Positions 1-5,419 of a stretch of 5,419 nt of DNA are shown piece after piece. The notes under the pieces were generated by a model, which did not search any database, was not told where the DNA came from, and saw only the letters and a list, made by a program, of their open reading frames with translations. Positions within the stretch are counted from its first letter, which is position 1; every line of letters begins with the position of its first letter. A program made the translations under genes and the position numbers. This stretch comes from an uncultured Lachnospiraceae bacterium. GTDB lineage: Bacteria > Bacillota > Clostridia > Lachnospirales > Lachnospiraceae. The stretch covers positions 1 through 5,419 of the forward strand of contig CAJUHG010000110.1 in the NCBI GenBank assembly GCA_910586005.1, written 5' to 3'.

Positions 1-644
1 GTATCAGAAGGTTTTAGCCATGCAAAATCTCCAGTTGCTTTATCATTTATATTGATGGTAGAAAAAACATATCGAAACTGCTGCAATACTTGTTCTGTAT
101 TGAAATATCGTTTAAAGCTACCTTCGACTAGAAGCTCTAAATCACTTTCAGGGTCTAATTCTGGAAAAGAATGGTCTATAACTGAGACTTGTGAGTTGGT
201 AGGATTGGTAAGTACCAGTTCTCTTTTTTGTATGATGTCATCTTTTTGACTTTCAAACAACAGTGTTACCATAACAGTGATAGAACCATTGTCTAATTTA
301 CCAGTTTCTTCTCCAAATGAAATCGTACCACTTGTTATTGGCAAATTTACAAAAATATTATTTCCATTTCCTCTTAAAGCAAGTTCCCATTGTCCCCATT
401 TCCCTTGTATTTGAATACTGTTGTTTGCTGTGTTTAAAATCTTATTTTTTTCTTCTTCTTTAAGATAATCCAATAACTCTGTTGTATTTGTGGAATTGTT
501 AAATTCAGCAGGATAAGTAGATTTTGCTTTAATTTCCTTATTAATTATATCAAAAGTTGTAGTGAAAGTGGTGTCCCACTCAAAAGTACTTACACCAGTG
601 ACTATTGTTTCAGTATCAATAGTATTTGTCATTTGTTTTTCCAT
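1..644 (-). CDS. P47/OrfX-like TULIP-family protein, C-terminal part beyond window
   Basis: About 214 codons are visible; the gene continues past the left edge. The ATG at 644-642 is chosen because AAGGAGAAAA (660-651) sits 6 bases upstream and the frame then stays open to the edge. After a polar, Thr-rich leader (residues 1-20) comes FEWDTTFTTTFDIINKEI (residues 21-38). This resembles the N-terminal 'WDTVFAI...VN..I' signature of clostridial P47/OrfX-like proteins, and the late GDFAWLKPSD segment also fits that family. The middle is rich in alternating beta-type residues, as expected of a lipid-binding TULIP fold. There is no signal peptide. Known family members are accessory proteins of botulinum orfX clusters and insecticidal toxin clusters, where lipid binding has been proposed; their biochemical role is not settled. 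The gene lies 22 bases downstream of a second family member on the same strand, so the two are probably co-transcribed. The family call rests on motif recognition, and function in this organism is unknown. Confidence 0.72.
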   Translation of the reverse strand, partial: MEKQMTNTIDTETIVTGVSTFEWDTTFTTTFDIINKEIKAKSTYPAEFNNSTNTTELLDYLKEEEKNKILNTANNSIQIQGKWGQWELALRGNGNNIFVNLPITSGTISFGEETGKLDNGSITVMVTLLFESQKDDIIQKRELVLTNPTNSQVSVIDHSFPELDPESDLELLVEGSFKRYFNTEQVLQQFRYVFSTININDKATGDFAWLKPSD

Positions 645-666
645 AAGTTATTTTCTCCTTAATTAT

Positions 667-1905
667 TTATATATTTTTCCCTCTCATATAGAAATTTTCA
701 GCAAATCCGCCATCACAAAATTGAAAGTTTTTATTTGCCCATGTCAGGAAATATCCTCCCTCTTCCCCATTATATTTGATTTGATTCATCATATTTTTTA
801 CTTTGGATTGAATTTCATCATAGAATATTTCAGAAATCATAGTGAATAGGCCAAATGTAAAAATACCTGCGGTAATTTCAATCCATAAAGGAATATGTTT
901 GTCTGAATGATAAGAATCTGGGTTATCAGGAATGGGAACAAAAGAAATTTTACCTCCATTTTCTGTAGTAAATTGAGGCTGACGGATTGCATGAAAAGAG
1001 TAAGTAATATAGGAGTCTGCTAATCCAGTGAAGTCTGCACTGCCTTCTACTAATAAATGCAGATAATCTCCCATAAATTGAAGTTTTAAGAGACTAGCCA
1101 TAATTTTATAGCTTGTTCCTGAAACACTAACTGTACTTATATGTACATTTCCATCATTGACAATAGAATTATTTTCAAACACTTTAAACGTTCCAGAAGT
1201 AATATTTAAAAGTGTTTGAATATTGGGAAGTATAAATTTTTCCAAAAAAACTTCTCTGCGCATAATATAACCAAAATCATATTCCAATAAAAGAGATGGT
1301 GAAAATTGGCGGCTGGGTTCTTCCTTTGTCTGTTTGGTCATGCACATAATTGCAATCACAAGTGTTCCATTCAAATTTTGGAATGCAGGAACACTTTTGT
1401 AAATAGTGATACCAAGTGGTTGAAAATAAGTCTTTTTTAAATTTGCAAGCACAAAACCAATGTTTGATTCTTGTTCAATTAATGCTTTTCCTAAAAGAGA
1501 GCCAAAGGCATCTTGCAAGACTTCATCTTGTATTACTTTTTCCACATCTGCATTTTCCACCCAGATAGCGCCAAAGGTAACATCATCTGGATGTGTTGCC
1601 ATAGTCTTACAGATAAATCCTACGTTTTCTTCATCTTTGAAAGAAAATTGCAGATGTACTCTGCTATGGATGGTGCGATGTTTCTCAGTAATTCCATGAA
1701 AGCAGATGGTAACGTCACTTAAAGTTAAATCTAAAGCCATATACTGTTCATTACCAGCCCATGCAATTTGAAAATCTGGAATTTTGGCAATGAGTGTTCC
1801 ATTTTTAAAATTAAAAGAATCCAAAAATGCTGTTTTCTGTTCACGAATCAAACGATTGATTACTTCTGTTTTGCATGCAAAAACAATATCCCATTTACTT
1901 TCCAT
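667..1905 (-). CDS. P47/OrfX-like TULIP-family protein, complete, 412 aa
   Basis: Complete gene of 412 codons. The start at 1905-1903 is supported by AAGGAGA (1917-1911) 5 bases upstream; the stop is TAA at 669-667. The N-terminus, MESKWDIVFACKTEVINRLI, closely resembles the start of botulinum P47 (GWDIVY...VN), and the length is close to P47's roughly 415 residues. Further family-like traits are alternating beta-strand sequence through residues 40-330, a MRREVFLEKFILPNIQ segment in the middle, and 'LLVEGSADFTGLADSYITYSF' type strands before the C-terminal region. Residues 340-361 (WIEITAGIFTFGLFTMISEIF region) form a hydrophobic stretch followed by a charged helix. TULIP proteins use long hydrophobic grooves, so this may be a core helix rather than a membrane anchor. 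There is no signal peptide. It is the first gene of a probable two-or-more-gene minus-strand operon and a paralogue, not a copy, of the next gene. The exact role is unknown; a toxin-accessory or lipid-binding role is only inferred from the family. Confidence 0.75.
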   Translation of the reverse strand: MESKWDIVFACKTEVINRLIREQKTAFLDSFNFKNGTLIAKIPDFQIAWAGNEQYMALDLTLSDVTICFHGITEKHRTIHSRVHLQFSFKDEENVGFICKTMATHPDDVTFGAIWVENADVEKVIQDEVLQDAFGSLLGKALIEQESNIGFVLANLKKTYFQPLGITIYKSVPAFQNLNGTLVIAIMCMTKQTKEEPSRQFSPSLLLEYDFGYIMRREVFLEKFILPNIQTLLNITSGTFKVFENNSIVNDGNVHISTVSVSGTSYKIMASLLKLQFMGDYLHLLVEGSADFTGLADSYITYSFHAIRQPQFTTENGGKISFVPIPDNPDSYHSDKHIPLWIEITAGIFTFGLFTMISEIFYDEIQSKVKNMMNQIKYNGEEGGYFLTWANKNFQFCDGGFAENFYMRGKNI

Positions 1906-1937
1906 TTAATTCTCCTTTCTTAGTCTTAATAATTAAA

Positions 1938-1977
1938 AAAATTGTAACATATAATAATTTTATTATTTTACAATTTT
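1938..1977. promoter_or_regulatory. Inverted repeat overlapping possible TULIP operon promoter
   Basis: AAAATTGTAA (1938-1947) and TTACAATTTT (1968-1977) are perfect 10-bp inverted arms separated by 20 bases. They lie 33-72 bases upstream of the TULIP operon start codon. Read on the minus strand, the same segment offers TTGTAA (1973-1968), a 16-base spacer and TATGTT (1951-1946), a weak match to a sigma-A promoter. The arms would then coincide with the -35 and -10 regions, a layout that suits a repressor or activator site. The repeat is seen directly; the promoter and operator roles are inferred, and AT-rich composition raises the chance of coincidence. Confidence 0.35.
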
Positions 1978-1987
1978 CTATACCTTG

Positions 1988-2028
1988 TGAAACGACCGAA
2001 TGAGCATTATGACCATGCGGTGGTTTCA
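1988..2028 (+). repeat. Small imperfect hairpin preceding the long hairpin
   Basis: TGAAACGACCG (1988-1998) pairs with CGGTGGTTTCA (2018-2028), giving 10 of 11 base pairs with one G-G mismatch and a 19-base loop in which CAT and ATG could pair further. It lies 15 bases before the long hairpin at 2044 and is richer in G+C than its surroundings. It may be the 5' part of one structured transcript or repeat unit with that hairpin. No known riboswitch or RNA family was recognised. Confidence 0.45.
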
Positions 2029-2043
2029 AAAGATATAAAATCT

Positions 2044-2140
2044 AAGAATGCCATTAGCGTTTTGCTGCGAGTTGTGGGTCAGCTTTGCTGATAAAATTAA
2101 ATTCGCATTTCTGCAATCCGCTAATGGCATATCTTTTTTA
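2044..2140 (+). terminator. Long hairpin with T-run, terminator-like on plus strand
   Basis: ATGCCATTAGCG (2048-2059) and CGCTAATGGCAT (2119-2130) form a perfect 12-bp stem. It extends at the base by AAGA (2044-2047) with TCTT (2132-2135) across a one-base bulge. Inside, TTGC (2062-2065) pairs with GCAA (2113-2116), TGCGA (2066-2070) with TCGCA (2103-2107), and TCAGC (2079-2083) with GCTGA (2087-2091) around a TTT loop. A run of six T follows (2134-2139), so it reads as an intrinsic terminator in the plus direction; the minus direction has no comparable T-run. The interior is much longer than in a normal terminator, and no plus-strand gene precedes it in the window. A small RNA 3' end, an attenuator of a long glycosidase leader, or a dispersed palindromic repeat are all possible. 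Confidence 0.5.
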
Positions 2141-2263
2141 TGAAATAATATAATATTATTTTATTATATATGGAAAATATATGCAAGAACAAACATTATC
2201 GAATTAGCGTATTTTTATATTAAAAATGATAACTTTTTCATTTCTTAACATAGTAAAATATTT

Positions 2264-2278
2264 TTACACATGGTGTAA
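2264..2278. promoter_or_regulatory. Short perfect dyad upstream of glycosidase gene
   Basis: TTACAC (2264-2269), a 3-base centre ATG, and GTGTAA (2273-2278) form a perfect dyad 29 bases before the glycosidase start codon and just ahead of its ribosome binding site. TAAAAT at 2254-2259 immediately upstream could be a -10 box, but no good -35 hexamer lies 16-18 bases before it. If that -10 is real, the dyad would sit at the transcription start or early leader, a common place for a repressor operator controlling a carbohydrate gene. It does not match a catabolite-response (cre) consensus. The dyad is seen; the operator role is inferred. Confidence 0.35.
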
Positions 2279-2307
2279 TTATTTTGAATGATAAAGGAGG
2301 AAAAAGT

Positions 2308-5300
2308 ATGAAGCATAGGCAGAAGCAAAGAAAAAAAGCAAGAATTTCTATGATACTATGTGCAACTTTAGTAGCCACTAGTTTCTCACCTTTGGGTAGC
2401 ATAAATTTGCAAGCAACTACAGTAGAACAGAATAAGAATTATTTATCTGAGAAAGTTCTTGCTAGTACATTTTTGTCTAATTCTGGTATAACATTACAGA
2501 GTACAGGACATACAGATATTTTACAAAGTAGCTTGAAGGCATCCGCAGATAGTGCGCAGGAAGCAGCGGTCAATGCAGTAGATGGAAATTCTTCTACCAA
2601 GTGGCATACCTCTTGGAGTGAGGGACATGCAACTGTTCCACTTTCTATTATTTTGGAATTGGATGCAACCTGTCAAGATTTGACACAATTGCGCTATTTG
2701 CCAAGGCAGGACAAGAAAGGACAAGATTATCAGTGGAATGGGGATATTTTAAATTATGAAATTTGGGTTAGTACTACAGATACAGAAGAAAGTAGTTTTC
2801 AGAAAATAGCGGAAGGAAGTTGGGCTGAGGATAAAGAAGAGAAATGTGCAAGTTTCTCACCTGTATCTGCAAAGTATGTGAAATTAACAGCAATTCATAC
2901 CAAGGGGAATAATGCAAATGAATATGACCAGTATGCATCAGCAGCAGAAATTAACTTGGCATCTGGAGGAATGGTAGACTTAGAAGCAGATAAGAAGGGA
3001 CTTATAGATGCAATTGCCAAAGCACAAGCTTATTTAGAGGGTGTTGGAGCGGATGAAACTGGAATTTCTGTATTAAGAGGTCTTTTGGAAAAAGGAAATA
3101 CCATTGCAGCTTATCAGTGTCCGGTAGAAGAAGAACTACAAGAAGTTACACAAGCAATTCTTACAGAGACAAACCGTTTAGAAACTGGAGCACCAGCTAT
3201 TACATATGAGAATTTTACACCAAACAGTCAGTGGATGGACAATACCAATGTTATGATTCAAGCACATGGTGGTGGAATTATTTGGGATGAAAAGACACAA
3301 AAATATTATTGGTATGGGGAGCATAAAGGAGAAGATAAAACAACTACAGGAGGGATTGTGGCAATCGGTGTTACCTGCTATTCTTCCACAGATTTGTACA
3401 ATTGGAAAAATGAAGGCGTTGCTCTTCCTGTCTTTAATAACCCAGCATTTTTAACCGAAGGTGAAGCAACAGCAGAGACACCTCTGTATCTGGCAGAATC
3501 TTCTGAAGAATATCAGGCAGCGAAAGCAGCCGGAAAAGCAGTATCTGAATATGATACCTTGGAAAAATATAATACAACATCTTATATTGCAAAATTAAAT
3601 GCATTGTATGAGCATACGTCTGTAGCGGAAAAACAAGCACTCTATAATAAGTTGAATTGGAACTGTGTGATGGAGCGGCCAAAGGTTATTTATAATAAGA
3701 AAAATGACAATTATGTAATGTGGTTCCATAAAGATGGAGAGGGAATTGGGAATTATAGTTTAGCACAGACGGGAATTGCAGTAAGTGATTCTCCCACAGG
3801 TCCTTTTAAGTTGATAGATACCATTAATCCAAATGGTAAAGAAAGTCGTGATATGACCTTATATGTAGACGAGGATGGAACTGCTTACTTATTGCATTCA
3901 TCAGAAGATAATTGGACATTGTATCTTGCAGAATTAAATGAAGACTATACAGGTTTGACTGGAAATTATAGCCGAAATTATATAGATAAAAATGGAAGCA
4001 AGGGGGTATATGCAAGAGAAGCACCAGCAATTTTTAAATATCATGGCAATTACTATATTATTTCCTCTGGATGTACAGGATGGAATCCAAATCAAATGGG
4101 ATATTCTGTCACAGATGATATTCGAAAAGGGATGTCTGTAGAGGGTGGAAATGGACCTTTCCAGATGGATAAATTGAAAAATCCTTGTGTGGGAACAGAT
4201 GCAAATATATCTTTTGGAGGACAGAGTACTTATGTTTTACCAGTACAGGGAAAAGAAGGATACTTTATCTATATGGGAGATAAGTGGAATTCAAAAAATT
4301 TAAAAGATTCCAGATACCAGTGGCTTCCAATTCAAATAGATGATGAAGAAACTACATTGACGATTTCTTGGAATGATACTTGGACATTAGAAGATTTTGA
4401 AAAATTAAACAATCAAGATAGAATCAACTTAAATCGTGTGATTAGAGCTGGAAGGAATTTGTCTGCACAAGAATATAATTTTGGTCAAGAGAGATGGAAT
4501 ACTTTGCAAAATTTGCTGACAGAAGCTATCAATCTCTCTTATCAGGCAGATTCAGCAACTGTAACTGGCAAAACAGTAGCAATTCAACAAGCAATACAAG
4601 CACTTCAGAAATGGAAAGTATTAGATGCAGCATTTCTTCAAGTGGAAAATCGAGCAGAAGCAGAATTTACTCCAGAAACATGGAAAAATTTACAGGCTGC
4701 TTATGAAAATGGAAAACTTCTTGGTGAGGATGCCACTCAAGAACAAATTCAGACAGCAACAACAGCTATTTTAGAAGCTATTAATAAACTAGAAGCAATA
4801 GAGATGATAACAGAAGAAATCAGTCTGGTAGGAAAGTCAATTTTAACAGATTCTCAGTATTCTGAAAATGAAGCAGAAAAGGCAATTGATGGAGATAATA
4901 ATACATTTTGGCATAGTGATTGGAAGAATGCTACACCTCTTCCACATTATTTGACCATTGATTTAGGAGAATCCTATAATGATTTATATCAGTTAAATTA
5001 TATACCACGACAAGATAAAGATAACAATGGAATTGTTACAAAATATAGAATTTTAATCAGCAATGCCAAGAAAACCTTAAATGAATTGATGGATGAAGAT
5101 TTTGAAGAAGTTCGTGCAGGTAGTTGGGAGGCAGATAAAAATGAAAAAACAACCGTGTTCCGTACAAAGAATGCAGCGAGATATCTAAGATTTGAAGTGT
5201 TAGAAGGTGTTGGAGACCTTGCTTCAGCGGCAGAGTTGAAATTATTGCGTGGAACACCGAAAGAAGAACCTGAATCTCCAGAAAAGCCTTGGATAGCAAC

Positions 5301-5419
5301 GTTAGAAAAGGCAATTAAAGATTATATGGTGGCGGACAGTAATGAGAAAGATTATACCACAGAGAGCTGGAAGGCTTACAAAACCGCTTATCAAGCAGCT
5401 TTGGATTTACAGAAAACAG
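2308..5419 (+). CDS. Secreted multimodular GH43 (subfamily 24-like) exo-beta-1,3-galactanase, 3' end beyond window
   Basis: 1037 codons are visible with no stop. The start follows AAAGGAGG (2293-2300) by 7 bases. Modules: signal peptide (basic residues 2-11, hydrophobic 13-32, probable cleavage after LQA at residue 36); CBM32/F5-8 type C (about 65-217); FIVAR-like helices (223-292); GH43 domain (about 305-690); two FIVARs (708-770, 772-831); second CBM32 (838-981); Pro/Glu linker (983-994); truncated FIVAR (995 on). The GH43 part opens with NTNVMIQAHGGG (312-323), as in exo-beta-1,3-galactanases, and lacks the usual catalytic-base Asp. Glu456 (MERPK), Glu571 (REAP, likely general acid) and Gln639 (GGQSTY) match the Glu/Glu/Gln set known in that subfamily. 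Residues 382-451 form a helical insertion. Likely role: extracellular removal of galactose units from beta-1,3-galactan, the CBM32s binding galactose-type sugars. A cell-wall anchor, if any, would lie outside the window. Fold and export are firm; exact substrate is inferred. Confidence 0.88.
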   Translation, partial: MKHRQKQRKKARISMILCATLVATSFSPLGSINLQATTVEQNKNYLSEKVLASTFLSNSGITLQSTGHTDILQSSLKASADSAQEAAVNAVDGNSSTKWHTSWSEGHATVPLSIILELDATCQDLTQLRYLPRQDKKGQDYQWNGDILNYEIWVSTTDTEESSFQKIAEGSWAEDKEEKCASFSPVSAKYVKLTAIHTKGNNANEYDQYASAAEINLASGGMVDLEADKKGLIDAIAKAQAYLEGVGADETGISVLRGLLEKGNTIAAYQCPVEEELQEVTQAILTETNRLETGAPAITYENFTPNSQWMDNTNVMIQAHGGGIIWDEKTQKYYWYGEHKGEDKTTTGGIVAIGVTCYSSTDLYNWKNEGVALPVFNNPAFLTEGEATAETPLYLAESSEEYQAAKAAGKAVSEYDTLEKYNTTSYIAKLNALYEHTSVAEKQALYNKLNWNCVMERPKVIYNKKNDNYVMWFHKDGEGIGNYSLAQTGIAVSDSPTGPFKLIDTINPNGKESRDMTLYVDEDGTAYLLHSSEDNWTLYLAELNEDYTGLTGNYSRNYIDKNGSKGVYAREAPAIFKYHGNYYIISSGCTGWNPNQMGYSVTDDIRKGMSVEGGNGPFQMDKLKNPCVGTDANISFGGQSTYVLPVQGKEGYFIYMGDKWNSKNLKDSRYQWLPIQIDDEETTLTISWNDTWTLEDFEKLNNQDRINLNRVIRAGRNLSAQEYNFGQERWNTLQNLLTEAINLSYQADSATVTGKTVAIQQAIQALQKWKVLDAAFLQVENRAEAEFTPETWKNLQAAYENGKLLGEDATQEQIQTATTAILEAINKLEAIEMITEEISLVGKSILTDSQYSENEAEKAIDGDNNTFWHSDWKNATPLPHYLTIDLGESYNDLYQLNYIPRQDKDNNGIVTKYRILISNAKKTLNELMDEDFEEVRAGSWEADKNEKTTVFRTKNAARYLRFEVLEGVGDLASAAELKLLRGTPKEEPESPEKPWIATLEKAIKDYMVADSNEKDYTTESWKAYKTAYQAALDLQKT

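Larger units (their letters stand above)
1906..2307. other. Divergent intergenic region with several dyads
   Basis: These 402 bases separate the minus-strand TULIP operon from the plus-strand glycosidase and must hold the promoters of both. I see five elements: an inverted repeat at 1938-1977, a small hairpin at 1988-2028, a long hairpin with T-run at 2044-2140, a very AT-rich stretch at 2141-2225, and a dyad at 2264-2278. No tRNA, CRISPR unit or convincing protein gene is present. The perfect TATAAT strings on the plus strand (2149-2154) and on the minus strand (2168-2163) lack good -35 partners and may be chance in such AT-rich DNA. Promoter positions therefore remain uncertain. Confidence 0.7.

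Noticed and set aside
562..849. Plus-strand 95-codon frame antisense to the TULIP genes
   Set aside because: It lies opposite two well-supported minus-strand genes and their ribosome binding site; its hydrophobic text is the complement of coding sequence.
1..1905. A botulinum-type neurotoxin or NTNH gene
   Set aside because: No HExxH zinc-protease motif or large toxin-type frame occurs in the visible coding sequence; only accessory-type proteins are present.
1948..2091. Plus-strand open frame through the small hairpin, with protein-like text (VKRPNEHYDHAVVSKDIK region), ending at TGA 2089-2091
   Set aside because: It has no start codon or ribosome binding site and begins after a stop in AT-rich DNA. 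It could be a decayed gene end, but I recognise no family, and the hairpin structure explains the non-random sequence equally well.
2044..2140. Integron attC-like or CRISPR-repeat origin for the palindrome
   Set aside because: There is only one copy in the window, no spacer array, and no attC core-site motifs (GTTRRRY/RYYYAAC) at the ends.
2288..2311. Seven-codon mini-ORF (MIKEEKV) whose TGA overlaps the galactanase ATG
   Set aside because: It is made mostly of the ribosome binding site itself and has no binding site of its own, so translational coupling is unlikely; a chance reading.
3434..3682. Minus-strand frames inside the galactanase gene (also 2521-2724, 3824-4030, 5057-5314)
   Set aside because: Each is short, lies entirely within a gene with clear domains, lacks a ribosome binding site and reads as Leu/His/Tyr-rich complement text.

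Overview
The window is AT-rich, with strong AAGGAG-type ribosome binding sites and a large secreted multidomain glycosidase carrying FIVAR modules. That combination fits a low-GC Gram-positive anaerobe of the Clostridia, most likely a gut Lachnospiraceae-type organism. The lineage is inferred from style and protein families; no marker gene is present.

Left part (1-1905, minus strand): two genes in a probable operon, read right to left. The first (667-1905, 412 aa) is complete. The second (starting at 644) runs off the left edge after about 214 codons. They are 22 bases apart, and that gap holds the second gene's ribosome binding site. Both proteins begin with the 'WD-hydrophobic-x-F...N' signature that I associate with the P47/OrfX-like TULIP family, best known as accessory proteins of orfX-type botulinum neurotoxin clusters and of the insecticidal Pmp1 cluster. 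Neither has a signal peptide. No neurotoxin or NTNH gene is visible here.

Middle (1906-2307): a 402-base divergent intergenic region. From left to right it holds a 10-bp-arm inverted repeat close to the TULIP operon start, a small hairpin, a long imperfect hairpin ending in a T-run (terminator-like on the plus strand), an AT-rich tract, and a 15-bp dyad shortly before the galactanase ribosome binding site. A terminator-like element between two divergent genes has no obvious gene to terminate, so this may be a small RNA or a dispersed repeat.

Right part (2308-5419, plus strand): a large exported glycosidase, open at the right edge after 1037 codons. The order is signal peptide, CBM32, FIVAR, GH43 catalytic domain, two FIVARs, a second CBM32, a Pro/Glu linker and a further truncated FIVAR. 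The catalytic domain resembles GH43 subfamily 24 (exo-beta-1,3-galactanase type), with Glu456, Glu571 and Gln639 in the expected places. The likely job is trimming of beta-1,3-galactan, such as arabinogalactan backbones, outside the cell.

The two transcription units point away from each other and share only the intergenic region. Nothing in the sequence shows that they work together.
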